NCBI RefSeq assembly: GCF_015207105.1
Contig: NZ_JADEXO010000001.1
Span: forward strand, 157,970-221,969
DNA: 64,000 nt
Direction: 5' to 3'
From: a cf. Phormidesmis sp. LEGE 11477
GTDB lineage: Bacteria; Cyanobacteriota; Cyanobacteriia; Phormidesmidales; Phormidesmidaceae
In this document: piece after piece, positions 45,092 to 54,150 of the stretch
How positions within the stretch are numbered: position 1 is the stretch's first letter
Layout of the letters: the number at the start of each line of letters is the position of its first letter
The notes under the pieces: generated by a model
Seen by the model: the letters and a program-made list of their open reading frames with translations, nothing else
Database searches by the model: none
Told to the model about the DNA's origin: nothing
Program-made: the position numbers and the translations under genes

Positions 45092-45973
45092 ATGACAACA
45101 AGGTCTAAAAAGACTATGTATAGAACTTGGAAAACATTTCAACCTTATCTTTTAGCGACACCGCAAGCGTTGATTCTCTTGATGTTTTTGGTGTTCCCGA
45201 TCGTTATGATTGGGGTTGTCAGCTTCTGGCAATTTAACGGCTATTCGATGACGCCTGCCTTCTCATTCGACAACTACATTAGTATTTTCACTTCGCAGGT
45301 TTCTCTTGCTACCTACATCAATACTTTCAAGTATGTGGTGTTAGTGTGGGAAGCTTGTTTGGCGATCGCACTTCCGATCGCCTACTACCTTACCTTTTGC
45401 ATAGAGCGCGAAAGCGTACGGGTGCTGCTGTTTTTAATCTGCACGATTCCCTTTTGGACCTCGAACATCATCCGCATGATTTCGTGGATTCCGCTACTGG
45501 GCCGAGAAGGATTGGTCAACCAGCTACTGCTAAATCTAAACACTGTTCAAACGCCCGTAGAGTGGTTTCTCTATTCTGACTTTGCCATTGTTCTAGGCAT
45601 GGTTCATTTGTACAACTTTTTTATGATTGCGCCTGTGTTCAACAGTATGATGCGGATCGATCGAACGCTGATTACCGCCGCCAGAGACATGGGCGCATCT
45701 GGCTTCGACGTTCTCAAAGAAATTATCTTGCCACTCACTGCGCCAGGCATCGCGATTGGCTCTATTTTCGTGGTCACGCTGACGATGGGCGAGTACGTCA
45801 CAGTGCGGCTGATGGGCGGTGGCCAGTCTGCTTCTGTTGGCAAGCTGATCAGCACTCAAATTGGTAGCTTGCAATATCCGCTAGCCGCAGCAAATGCAGT
45901 CATTCTACTGCTGATCACGCTAGTACTAGTCACCGGCATTTTACGAGTGGTTGATATTCGCAAAGAATTGTAG
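45092..45973 (+). CDS. ABC importer permease 1 (PotB-like)
   Basis: A 293-residue integral inner-membrane protein with about six hydrophobic segments. The permease EAA motif is seen in AARDMGASGFDVLKEIILPLTAPGI, which contacts the ATPase. PLLGREGLVNQLLLNL and the N-terminal YLLATPQALILLMFLVFPIVMIGV resemble PotB/PotH. It begins 45 nt after the binding protein gene and forms the channel together with the second permease. Confidence 0.9.
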   Translation: MTTRSKKTMYRTWKTFQPYLLATPQALILLMFLVFPIVMIGVVSFWQFNGYSMTPAFSFDNYISIFTSQVSLATYINTFKYVVLVWEACLAIALPIAYYLTFCIERESVRVLLFLICTIPFWTSNIIRMISWIPLLGREGLVNQLLLNLNTVQTPVEWFLYSDFAIVLGMVHLYNFFMIAPVFNSMMRIDRTLITAARDMGASGFDVLKEIILPLTAPGIAIGSIFVVTLTMGEYVTVRLMGGGQSASVGKLISTQIGSLQYPLAAANAVILLLITLVLVTGILRVVDIRKEL

Positions 45974-46043
45974 TCCAAGCGCTGTCGTCAAAGTGCTGTA
46001 GTCAAAGCGTGTCGTCATCGCCCCTGAGTTTCCTTTCACCATC

Positions 46044-46826
46044 ATGACCAAAAAAATCCTGACCGTCTTCTTTGCGCTCTTTGTGCTTTTTCTCTATGGC
46101 CCGATGCTGACAATCTTTACGCTGTCGCTGCAAGGCCCAGACGGCGCGCTGACTTTTCCGGTGCGTAGCTTTGGCGTTTACTGGCTAGGTCAGGTGTTTC
46201 AAGAACAGCGAGTAGGCAGCTTTGTCGAGTCATTTCAGCGGTCGTTTTGGCTGGGGCTGCTGGTGGTGGCGATCGCAATCGTTGTCAGTGTGATGGCGAG
46301 TATGGCATTTCGCGCCCGGTTCAAAGGCTCCTTAGCACTTTTTTATCTGACTATCTCTAGCCTAGTAGTGCCGGGCGTATTGATTTCTCTTGGCATCGGT
46401 ATCACCTTTCAGGTTTTAAGCATTCAGACTAACTGGTTTACATCCGGCTTGGGCGCACATCTAACCTGGACGGTGCCGTTTGCATTTTTGATTATGCTAG
46501 GCGTGTTCAACCGCTTTAATCCCTACTACGAAGAAGCTGCTAAAGACCTAGGCGCAGGTGATGTGCAAACGTTTCGAGAGGTAGTTCTGCCACTGATCTT
46601 TCCTAGCCTAATTGGCATTGCGCTGCTAGGGTTCACGCTCTCCTATGACGAATTTGTCCGTACGTCTCTAGTATCTGGGCAATACAACACCTTGCCCCTA
46701 GAAATCTTTGGAATGACAACCAACGTCACCTCTCCAGCTTTGTATGCGCTAGGGACATTAACGACGCTATTCTCGGCCACAATGATCGCCGTTGGATTCG
46801 GTGCCTACAAGTTTTTCTCTCGCTAG
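46044..46826 (+). CDS. ABC importer permease 2 (PotC-like)
   Basis: A 260-residue inner-membrane protein with six predicted helices. The EAA loop AAKDLGAGDVQTFREVVLPLIFPSLIG and FTLSYDEFVRTSLVSG match PotC/PotI permeases. The 70-bp gap before it contains a short imperfect 14-bp tandem repeat (GCTGTCGTCAAAGT, 45981-46008). Partner of permease 1. Confidence 0.9.
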   Translation: MTKKILTVFFALFVLFLYGPMLTIFTLSLQGPDGALTFPVRSFGVYWLGQVFQEQRVGSFVESFQRSFWLGLLVVAIAIVVSVMASMAFRARFKGSLALFYLTISSLVVPGVLISLGIGITFQVLSIQTNWFTSGLGAHLTWTVPFAFLIMLGVFNRFNPYYEEAAKDLGAGDVQTFREVVLPLIFPSLIGIALLGFTLSYDEFVRTSLVSGQYNTLPLEIFGMTTNVTSPALYALGTLTTLFSATMIAVGFGAYKFFSR

Positions 46827-46853
46827 TTAATCAACTCGTTAATCAAACCAGAC

Positions 46854-47726
46854 ATGCGCCGCACCAAAAAGCCGAAAAAGTTACAGCAGAAGCCACAAGA
46901 ACAGGTGAAATTCTGGCGAGATCCGGTGCTGCGCGACTTGGAGATGCTGCGTGCTACCTATGTTGACTACTCTTTCTCTCGCCATGCCCACGAAGGGTTT
47001 GGGATTGCGATTGTTGAATCAGGCGCGATGAAGTTTGAGTATCAAGGTGCGGTGCATACCGCGCCAGCAGGCAGTATCGTGGTGACGCATCCAGGAGAAA
47101 TGCACACTGGGCAAGCCGTCCTGGAAACGGGGTGGACCTATCGAACGCTGCTGCCTGCTATTGACTGGCTGCAGCAGGCCACGTCAGAACTAACAGAAAG
47201 GCGCATAAGCTCGGTGCCTTATTTTCCCTCTCCTGTCATCCACAATGCATTGCTCAATCGTCAAATGGTTGCCTTGCACCGCGTCCTTGAAAAGTCTCCT
47301 TCCGCGCTGGAAAGAGAATCTCGCTTCTTGTGGGGACTGTCGCAGTTAGTCCGAGGCTATGCGAGCGATCGCCCTGCCGCGAAAATCATTGGCAAAGAAC
47401 ATCAGGCAGTCCAAAAGATCCGTGACTATCTACGCGCCTATTACGCCCAAAATATTGCTTTGAGCGAGCTGTCAGCTCAGGTTGGGCTAAAGCCGCTGCG
47501 TCTGCTTAGGGCGTTTAAAGCAGAGATCGGCTTACCGCCCCACGCCTATCTCACTCAGGTTCGGGTCTACCGAGCGAAGCGGCTGCTAGCTGCTGGCTGG
47601 TCGATTGCCGCCGCCGCCGTAGAGACAGGATTCGTCGATCAAAGCCATCTACATCGGCACTTCAAGAAGATTGTGGGCGTTACGCCTGGGCAGTATGTAC
47701 GCGGCTGCAAAAACGTACAAGACTGA
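46854..47726 (+). CDS. AraC family regulator with cupin-like sensor, likely regulator of this locus
   Basis: A 290-residue regulator. A basic N-terminus (MRRTKKPKKLQQKPQ) precedes a cupin-type AraC ligand-binding domain (DYSFSRHAHEGFGIAIVESGAMKFEYQGAVHTAPAGSIVVTHPGEMHTG), and the C-terminal 100 residues hold two helix-turn-helix motifs (IALSELSAQVGLKPLRLLRAFKAEIGLPPHAYL, WSIAAAAVETGFVDQSHLHRHFKKIVGVTPGQY). It begins 27 nt after the second permease, so it is in the transporter operon. The direct repeats at 41974-42034 are the best candidate target. Confidence 0.88.
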   Translation: MRRTKKPKKLQQKPQEQVKFWRDPVLRDLEMLRATYVDYSFSRHAHEGFGIAIVESGAMKFEYQGAVHTAPAGSIVVTHPGEMHTGQAVLETGWTYRTLLPAIDWLQQATSELTERRISSVPYFPSPVIHNALLNRQMVALHRVLEKSPSALERESRFLWGLSQLVRGYASDRPAAKIIGKEHQAVQKIRDYLRAYYAQNIALSELSAQVGLKPLRLLRAFKAEIGLPPHAYLTQVRVYRAKRLLAAGWSIAAAAVETGFVDQSHLHRHFKKIVGVTPGQYVRGCKNVQD

Positions 47727-47794
47727 GTGCGACTTCTTCTAATAGGCTAGTGATCTCAATCTAGACAACCAGGTTCTGGAAGTATTACTAGCTG

Positions 47795-48544
47795 ATGTCA
47801 AAGTTTCTCTCTAAAGGCAAGCCACTGATAGATCCATCGCCTAGCACCGAATTTTGGGCAGGTGCGAGAGACATTATTCCGCTAGTGGTAGGCGCTGTTC
47901 CGTTTGGTATTATCTTCGGCACGCTCGCAACCACGGCTGGACTTTCACCGAGCGGCACGCTAGCGATGTCGATCTTTGTCTTTGCAGGTTCATCGCAGTT
48001 CATTGCGGCAGGGCTGATTGCAGCTAAAACGAACTGGCTACTAATCGTGCTGACTACGTTTGTGGTGAACCTGCGGCATTTGCTATATGCGGTGAGTCTG
48101 CTGCCGTATGCAAAAAAGCTGCCGCAAATGTGGAAGATGCTGATGGCTTTTTGGCTGACGGATGAGTCGTTCGCAGTGGGTATTCGTCGGTACGAATCGA
48201 ACGAGCAATCTGCTTTCAAGCATTGGTACTACATCGGCGCGGCGCTAACAATGTACCTAAACTGGCAGCTATGCACGTTGCTAGGAATTACAACTGGTCA
48301 GCTAGTTCCTAATGCCGCTGAGTGGGGATTGGATTTTGCCATGTCGGTGACGTTTATCGGCATGGTTGTGCCATATGTGAAGAATAAGCCGATGGGAATC
48401 GCAGTGATAGTCGCGGGCGTGATAGCGGTTCTAGGATATGGAATGCCGCACAAGCTAGGTCTGATGGCGGCGGCGATCGCAGGCATTATCGCAGGCGTTC
48501 TCAGCGAGAAAGCCATAGAACCGACTGCTAGCATCAAAAACTAG
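47795..48544 (+). CDS. azlC: AzlC family branched-chain amino-acid exporter subunit
   Basis: A 249-residue membrane protein with the AzlC pattern: [45 protein letters not shown] and [14 protein letters not shown]. It has about six to seven hydrophobic segments. AzlCD exports branched-chain amino acids or their analogues. Here it sits 68 bp after the AraC gene, at the end of the ABC locus, so it may export a product of the ureide pathway (inference). Confidence 0.9.
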   Translation: MSKFLSKGKPLIDPSPSTEFWAGARDIIPLVVGAVPFGIIFGTLATTAGLSPSGTLAMSIFVFAGSSQFIAAGLIAAKTNWLLIVLTTFVVNLRHLLYAVSLLPYAKKLPQMWKMLMAFWLTDESFAVGIRRYESNEQSAFKHWYYIGAALTMYLNWQLCTLLGITTGQLVPNAAEWGLDFAMSVTFIGMVVPYVKNKPMGIAVIVAGVIAVLGYGMPHKLGLMAAAIAGIIAGVLSEKAIEPTASIKN

Positions 48545-48554
48545 GAGAATTATC

Positions 48555-48881
48555 ATGAATGAATTTTTGATTATTAGCGGCATGGCGATCGCAACTTTTG
48601 TCATTCGCTACAGCATGTTTGGCGCAAGCCATCGTATTGTTCTTTCTCCTACTTTACTCAAAGCGCTGCGCTATGTGCCGCCAGTCGTACTCACAGCAAT
48701 CGTGATACCCGAAGTGCTGATCAGTGAAGGCAGTTTGGCCATCGGCTATGGAAACGCAAGGCTAGTGGGCGCGATCACCGCTATCCTGATCAGCTTAATT
48801 ACCAAAAACCTGTTACTGACGATTGTGCTTGGCATGGCGAGCTTCTTTGGCTGGCAGGCGGCGCTGAGTCTGCTATCTTGA
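48555..48881 (+). CDS. azlD: AzlD family small exporter subunit
   Basis: A 108-residue membrane protein with about four helices and the AzlD pattern (EFLIISGMAIATFVIRYSMFG, ALRYVPPVVLTAIVIPEVL, NARLVGAITAILISLITKN). It starts ten nt after azlC with a clear AGGAG ribosome-binding site, as expected for the two-subunit exporter. Confidence 0.9.
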   Translation: MNEFLIISGMAIATFVIRYSMFGASHRIVLSPTLLKALRYVPPVVLTAIVIPEVLISEGSLAIGYGNARLVGAITAILISLITKNLLLTIVLGMASFFGWQAALSLLS

Positions 48882-48934
48882 GAATTCTGAAACTCCGTCA
48901 GTCTGATACTCCGCCAGAAAGACAGTCGAGTAGG

Positions 48935-48991
48935 CTGTGCCTCAGTAAAACGCTGTGCTTCAGTAAAACGTGGAATAGGTGACAGTGTCAC
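48935..48991. repeat. 18-bp tandem duplication next to a 13-bp palindrome
   Basis: CTGTGCCTCAGTAAAACG is repeated at 48935-48952 and 48953-48970 with one mismatch. Directly after it lies the perfect palindrome GTGACA-G-TGTCAC (48979-48991). The 350-bp spacer between azlD and the next gene has no other feature I can support; the palindrome is a possible operator or part of a terminator for azlD. Confidence 0.55.
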
Positions 48992-49233
48992 ACCAAACCC
49001 AAGCAGATAAGGCTAAAGGAAAGACAATATAGAAGTTGTTCTTGAGACAGTCACTTATAAAATTGAGCCAAGTGAGTAGGCAAATAGTACACAGTTCCAA
49101 AACAATAGGATGAGTAAGGAGCCGCCTTCATTGAAGGTTACGCTGCGCTGTACTGAACCACAGCGCACAAACATTAGCGGCATCAGCGTTGCCACCTTGC
49201 TTCACATTGATCTTTATCTACTTCTTGTTTGTA

Positions 49234-49833
49234 ATGCTATCTTTGAAAAAATCACATCGTAGCTATGTTCTGCTTCCAATATGTGCGCTCCTAATGCTCT
49301 CTACAGCTTCTTGTGGAATCGCTTTCAACCGCAACAAAGCTGCTGTGGAAGTTTCATCTACAGGCATCAAAACTATCGATTCTTCTAGCCAGCTGATAAC
49401 AGAATCAGCCTTTGGCGAGCCTGCTGAGCAGGTAGCTGATAATCTTACGAACATGCTCGGTGCTGCGATTAAGACCGAAGAAAATCATGCCTGTGGCTTG
49501 ACGTTTATCACCTGGTCGAATGGACTAGAGATTGCGAATAGAGACGGTAAGTTCATTAATTGGTCAGTCTGGAGGCCGGAGGAAAATTCTGTTGATATCG
49601 CTACGCCGGATGGTCGCGGCCACGGCACGACGTTGGTTGAACTCCGGCAGATTAGCGAGACTACCTCTGTGCCCGTCGGCGATTGGAATGAGTTTGAAAC
49701 CGATGATGGCTATCGTGGGATTCTAAACGCAAACAACGAAAGGGGGACAGTTGTGGTGATGAGAAGTGGAGAAGAGATTTACGATGGATACCAGCTCATA
49801 GGGGACTGCTCAAGGATTTCCTTTGAAGAGTAA
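49234..49833 (+). CDS. Putative lipoprotein of unknown function
   Basis: A 199-residue protein. The N-terminus MLSLKKSHRSYVLLPICALLMLSTASCG has a basic start, a hydrophobic core and a lipobox-like LSTASC, so it is probably a lipoprotein. The mature part (AVEVSSTGIKTIDSSSQLI..., THACGLTFITWSNGLEIANRDGKF) has two more cysteines, HAC and GDC, that may pair. I do not recognise a family. An in-frame TTG at 49189 would extend it by 15 residues and spoil the signal sequence, so I choose ATG 49234. Confidence 0.6.
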   Translation: MLSLKKSHRSYVLLPICALLMLSTASCGIAFNRNKAAVEVSSTGIKTIDSSSQLITESAFGEPAEQVADNLTNMLGAAIKTEENHACGLTFITWSNGLEIANRDGKFINWSVWRPEENSVDIATPDGRGHGTTLVELRQISETTSVPVGDWNEFETDDGYRGILNANNERGTVVVMRSGEEIYDGYQLIGDCSRISFEE

Positions 49834-49940
49834 AGCCTGGTGGGTAGTGCCGCCTAAGAAAATGGGTGAAAATTGGCGAAAGTTGTTTTACACCGATGAT
49901 TGGAGTGGCTACGAGCGTATCTTGACCCTCTAAACTACAC

Positions 49941-50372
49941 ATGATGAAACTGAAAATCCTGCGACTGGCCGAAAATGCGAAGCTGCCTCGCTATGAGCAT
50001 GAGGGTGATGCGGGTATGGATCTGTGTGCGATCGCGCCCCAAACTATCCATCCGGGCGAAACCGCTCTTATTCCGACTGGCATCGCCATCGAACTGCCTC
50101 CCCATACCGAAGCCCAAGTTCGCCCTCGTAGCGGCCTCGCCCTCAATCACGGCATTACCGTCCTGAATACGCCCGGCACCGTCGACGCCGGTTATCGCGG
50201 TGAGATTCGAGTCATCTTAATCAACCACGGCAAACGACTTTTTGAGATAGAAGCTGGGATGAGAATTGCTCAGATGGTGATTGTGCCCGTGATTCGAGCA
50301 GAGTTAGAAGAAGTAAGCAGCCTGTCAGACTCGGCTAGAAATGAGGGTGGATTTGGTTCCTCCGGTCTGTAA
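49941..50372 (+). CDS. dut: Deoxyuridine 5'-triphosphate nucleotidohydrolase (dUTPase)
   Basis: A 143-residue trimeric dUTPase with the five conserved motifs in order: [41 protein letters not shown] and [10 protein letters not shown]. It hydrolyses dUTP to dUMP and pyrophosphate, preventing uracil incorporation and feeding thymidylate synthesis. Stands alone. Two ATG codons in tandem at the start. Confidence 0.95.
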   Translation: MMKLKILRLAENAKLPRYEHEGDAGMDLCAIAPQTIHPGETALIPTGIAIELPPHTEAQVRPRSGLALNHGITVLNTPGTVDAGYRGEIRVILINHGKRLFEIEAGMRIAQMVIVPVIRAELEEVSSLSDSARNEGGFGSSGL

Positions 50373-50520
50373 GGACCCAGCAACGAACACCTGACAAACA
50401 CCGGGCACGGCAACGGATTACGAGCACCGGGTTCAGGACGGCCAAACTACTACAGGGTTGACGGTTGAATTCGCAGGTATGTTTCATTTAGAGTGAGGGG
50501 AATTGCTATCTTCTCTTCCT

Positions 50521-51933
50521 ATGACAGCTCTTTCTGCTCCGCCTAATTCTGCTCAAGATTCGGAGCGATCGCTTCAAGATCTGATTCAAAGTCAGCGTGC
50601 TTTTTTTGCCACCGGAAAAACAAAGCCACTAGACTTTCGGCTAGAGCAGCTAAATAAGCTTAAAAGCGCCATTACCGAGCGGCAAGATGCAATTATTCAG
50701 GCGGCGCAAGATGATTTGGGTCGCCCAGAGTTTGAAGGCTACTTTGAGATTGGGGTGACCGCTGAGCTGAGCTATGTGCTCAAGAAGCTGAAGTCTTGGG
50801 TGAAGCCGCAAAAAGTTGGCATCCCGCTTTCTCAAATGCCGGGTTCGGCCTGGGTGCAGCCAGAGCCGTTGGGCTGCGTGTTGATCATTGGCCCCTGGAA
50901 CTATCCATTTCAGCTAGTGATTTCGCCCTTAATCGGTGCGATCGCCGCTGGCAACTGCGCCATTATCAAGCCCTCCGAAATCGCCCCAGCCACCTCAAAG
51001 GTTGTGGCTGAGCTGATCGAATCCACCTTTGATCCTAGCTATGTCGCCGTTAGAGAAGGCGGCGTTGAAACTGCTCAGGCACTGCTGGCCGAAAAATTTG
51101 ACCATATTTTCTTCACAGGGGGCACTCGCGTTGGCCAGATCGTCATGGAAGCAGCAGCCAAGCAGCTAACGCCCGTCACCTTAGAGCTAGGTGGCAAAAG
51201 TCCGTGCATCATCGACAGCGATATTAACGTAGAAGTTGCTGCTAAGCGAGTGGTTTGGGGCAAATATCTAAATGCCGGGCAAACCTGCGTGGCTCCAGAC
51301 TATTTGTTAGTTCACCAAGATATTAAGTCGGACTTTGTGAAGGCTCTACAGCAGGTGATTCAAGACGCCTACGGCGATAATCCAGCGCAGAGTTCAGACT
51401 TTTCGCGGCTGGTGAGCGATCGCCAGTTTGACCGAGTAGCGAGCCTGATTGAAGGTGAAGAAGTGATCACGGGCGGCCAAACGGACAGAGGCGATAAGTT
51501 CATTGCCCCTACCGTGCTAGATAGCGTGAGCTGGGATGCGCCTGTGATGCAAGATGAGATCTTTGGGCCGATTTTGCCAGTGTTGGAATATCAGGATATT
51601 GATGATGCGATCGCGCAGATCAACGCTAGGCCCAAACCGCTCGCCCTCTATCTATTTTCTCGCAGTCAATCTTTGCAAGAAAAAGTTCTCTCTTCTACCT
51701 CATCTGGCGGCGTCTGCATCAACGATGTTTTCTTACACGTTGCCATTTGGGGGATGCCCTTCGGTGGCGTCGGCGATAGCGGCATTGGCGCATACCACGG
51801 CAAAACCAGCTTCGATACGTTCTCACATATGAAGAGCATCTTAAAGAAACCTTTCTGGCTAGACCTCGACTGGCGCTATCCGCCTTACGCCAAGAAGCTA
51901 GATTTCTTCAAAAAAATCGTCAGCCTGTCTTGA
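50521..51933 (+). CDS. Aldehyde dehydrogenase (fatty-aldehyde type)
   Basis: A 470-residue NAD(P)-dependent enzyme. LELGGKSP has the general base Glu (about 222) and AGQTCVAPDY the nucleophilic Cys (about 256); FFTGGTRVGQIV and WNYPFQL are the cofactor-binding and family motifs. The pattern and C-terminus (FLHVAIWGMPFGGVGDSGIG, YPPYAKKLDFFKKIV) resemble class 3/fatty aldehyde dehydrogenases, whose cyanobacterial members oxidise long-chain aldehydes. I choose ATG 50521; a TTG at 50503 adds six residues. The VOC gene follows after 40 nt. Confidence 0.9.
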   Translation: MTALSAPPNSAQDSERSLQDLIQSQRAFFATGKTKPLDFRLEQLNKLKSAITERQDAIIQAAQDDLGRPEFEGYFEIGVTAELSYVLKKLKSWVKPQKVGIPLSQMPGSAWVQPEPLGCVLIIGPWNYPFQLVISPLIGAIAAGNCAIIKPSEIAPATSKVVAELIESTFDPSYVAVREGGVETAQALLAEKFDHIFFTGGTRVGQIVMEAAAKQLTPVTLELGGKSPCIIDSDINVEVAAKRVVWGKYLNAGQTCVAPDYLLVHQDIKSDFVKALQQVIQDAYGDNPAQSSDFSRLVSDRQFDRVASLIEGEEVITGGQTDRGDKFIAPTVLDSVSWDAPVMQDEIFGPILPVLEYQDIDDAIAQINARPKPLALYLFSRSQSLQEKVLSSTSSGGVCINDVFLHVAIWGMPFGGVGDSGIGAYHGKTSFDTFSHMKSILKKPFWLDLDWRYPPYAKKLDFFKKIVSLS

Positions 51934-51973
51934 TACCCCATCGACTTAACAACGTCTCATACATAGGAAAAAT

Positions 51974-52327
51974 ATGAGCAACCAACACAAGATCACCTAC
52001 CTCGAACTTCCAACCACAGATATAGAAAAGACTAAAGCCTTTTTTACTCAGATTTTTGATTGGAAGTTCGAGGATTATGGCTCTGACTATACCGTTTTCA
52101 TAGGGGCAGGCATCAACGGCGGATTTTTTAAGTCTGACAAAAAGGTTTCTACAGAAGACGGTAGCGTGCTAGTTGTTCTCTACAGCGAAGCATTGGAAAG
52201 CACCCAGTCTAAGATAGAGCAAGCAGGCGGTACGATTGTCCGACCTATCTTCTCCTTTCCAGGCGGACGTCGTTTTCACTTTACTGGTCCTAGCGGTAAC
52301 GAATACGGCGTTTGGTCAGATACTTGA
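51974..52327 (+). CDS. VOC family protein (glyoxalase/bleomycin-resistance fold)
   Basis: A 117-residue protein with one vicinal-oxygen-chelate domain: ITYLELPTTDIEKTKAFFTQIFDWKFEDYG, a VVLYSEALESTQSKIEQAGG helix and FHFTGPSGNEYGVW. Several putative metal ligands (E near the N-terminus, H/E near the C-terminus) are present. The family covers dioxygenases, glyoxalase I and resistance proteins; the specific role is unclear. AGGAA before the ATG. It is likely co-transcribed with the aldehyde dehydrogenase. Confidence 0.8.
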   Translation: MSNQHKITYLELPTTDIEKTKAFFTQIFDWKFEDYGSDYTVFIGAGINGGFFKSDKKVSTEDGSVLVVLYSEALESTQSKIEQAGGTIVRPIFSFPGGRRFHFTGPSGNEYGVWSDT

Positions 52328-52396
52328 AGTAGAAAGCGTCTGCGTGACAGATACTCGCAATGCCGCCGCCAAATGCCACCGATGGCGGGGTCAACC

Positions 52397-53800
52397 TCAG
52401 CTAGGCAAATTCCGGGGCGGCGTCGCGTCGCCCTGATAGAACTTTTTCTCTAGGTTTCCTAACCACAGCCACAGTGCTCCTGCCGCCAGCGGTGTAGCGG
52501 CTAGCAAAGCAGTTGTAGATAAAGAAAGCGTCCCGAAAATCAGCGCTGTCAAAGGAAGAAGAGACCAAATAATTGCACTGATAATGAGCGCAGCTTGGCG
52601 AATCTGCTGAATGCGTCGAAGCGCCGAGAGGCAGCTACTACAGTGTTTAGTATGAGAGTGATAGCGATCCATCAAAGCTTCGGTAGACCATTCGGGCGGT
52701 AGCGGCTGACCAGGAAACGGATCGGCAGCAAACTCACTGACCCACTTGCGAAAGGCCACCACATAGCGGTCTGCCTGGGTCGGTAGATAGCAGGTTTGGG
52801 CGTAGGGGCGATCGCCTCTCTTCTCTAGCAGCCTCTCTTGAATATGCAAAAAGATTTGATCATCTTCTAACACGCGGTTGTTATTGACATGGCTGTACCA
52901 GCGAGGAGTTAGCCCAATGAAAAAGCCCGGCAGCTTCGAAGCAAACTTAAAAGGGAACCTGGCAAACACCCGGCACTCACCTTTGCGAATGGGCGTCGCG
53001 TACACGACCGTCAACGTTCTGCCAAACTGCTTTGAGGTCAGGTCATGATACATCAATGCCGGTGCCACAAAGGTAGTGTGTTGAGTCCCTAGTTCACCCT
53101 TGCGTGGGCCTTCCGGCCAGATTCCCTGAAAGCCTTGCTTGCCCGACGCGACTAAATCCATCTGCATCGGCGCAGCGTTTTCCCGTTTGCTGACCGTCTT
53201 GTGATGGGTATAGGGAATGTGACTAGCATCTAATACATTTTCTAATAGAGTCAGTGCGTCGTAGGGCAAGTCGCGAAAGGTGTTAAGCATGACCCAGCCT
53301 TCTGGCTCGGCCTCTAACGCTTCAATCGTAGGGATGTCTACAAGCGCCGCGTTTTCTGGCTTGCCAGGATAGACAAAGAGAAGATCCTGGCAGATCTTTG
53401 TAGGCAAAGAATCAATGCAGGCCCGGTTAGACAGATGCGCTTCCCCGTCTTGGGACTGCTGCGGAATCTGTTCGCACGCACCGCTACCGGCAAAGGCCCA
53501 GCCATGATAAGGGCATTCCAATAGCCCTGCCTCATTGATGCGCCCTTCTGATAGGGGTGCTAGCCGATGCGGACATTGGTCAGCCAAAACCCGCCAGGCT
53601 TGTGATGATGGCTCCCACCAGATCACTACATCTTGTCCGAGCAGGGTAAAGCGAGTCGGCTTAGTCTTATTTAGATCTTTTACATAGTGAACGGGATACC
53701 AGGCTTCAGCCCAATCAAATCGATCGGGGTCTGGCCCACCTGCAGCCAGCCGAGCTGGACTCTTTGCTTGAGTCGAAGTTTTATTTTGGATAGCCGTCAT
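52397..53800 (-). CDS. Rieske oxygenase of the PAO/TIC55/PTC52 group
   Basis: A 467-residue protein. The Rieske cluster ligands are C76 and H78 (CPHRLAPL) and C96 and H99 (CPYHGWAF). The iron-binding region contains LENVLDASHIPYTHH. A C-terminal CxxC (HTKHCSSCLSAL) and two transmembrane helices (LIISAIIWSLLPLTALIFG, LLAATPLAAGALWLWLG) are hallmarks of pheophorbide a oxygenase, TIC55 and related proteins, membrane enzymes acting on chlorophyll breakdown products or similar porphyrins. Reduction is probably by ferredoxin. It is the second Rieske oxygenase in the window; the one at 10478 lacks the CxxC and TM tail. Confidence 0.9.
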   Translation of the reverse strand: MTAIQNKTSTQAKSPARLAAGGPDPDRFDWAEAWYPVHYVKDLNKTKPTRFTLLGQDVVIWWEPSSQAWRVLADQCPHRLAPLSEGRINEAGLLECPYHGWAFAGSGACEQIPQQSQDGEAHLSNRACIDSLPTKICQDLLFVYPGKPENAALVDIPTIEALEAEPEGWVMLNTFRDLPYDALTLLENVLDASHIPYTHHKTVSKRENAAPMQMDLVASGKQGFQGIWPEGPRKGELGTQHTTFVAPALMYHDLTSKQFGRTLTVVYATPIRKGECRVFARFPFKFASKLPGFFIGLTPRWYSHVNNNRVLEDDQIFLHIQERLLEKRGDRPYAQTCYLPTQADRYVVAFRKWVSEFAADPFPGQPLPPEWSTEALMDRYHSHTKHCSSCLSALRRIQQIRQAALIISAIIWSLLPLTALIFGTLSLSTTALLAATPLAAGALWLWLGNLEKKFYQGDATPPRNLPS

Positions 53801-53822
53801 ATGAGTCAGAAGAAGCTAGTCG

Positions 53823-53903
53823 TACCCCTCTATTGTGTTACAAAACTTTATTGGTAGCAGAATTTTTCTGCTACCACGGGTGTGATTCTGTGGTGGAGGG
53901 GTA
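53823..53903. promoter_or_regulatory. Nested palindromes between the PAO-like gene and the DUF2294-like gene
   Basis: The inner perfect 11-bp hairpin TGGTAGCAGAA (53852-53862) with TTCTGCTACCA (53866-53876) has a three-base loop; the outer arms TACCCCTC (53823-53830) and GAGGGGTA (53896-53903) enclose it. It lies just upstream of the PAO-like start (53800), in the 350-bp divergent spacer, which is otherwise A+T rich with no gene. It could be an operator or a leader hairpin. Confidence 0.55.
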
Positions 53904-54150
53904 TGGCTGGTTGGATATAGCTGGGGCCGGATGCGTCGAAGGACGCTATAGGTAGTGAACGCCGCCCAATTTATTCGGCTATGCACATGTATTAATTTAT
54001 TACATTTTCCCTTAATATTTATTTACATCGCTTAAAGCAAAGGTTTTTTGCCTCTGATGCTGTTTTGTCAATACGGTTTATGAACTGCACTGACGAACGA
54101 GAGCTGAAAAAAAGCTTGCTTGTTCAGTCCTCTCACTCTTTCGATTCTCT

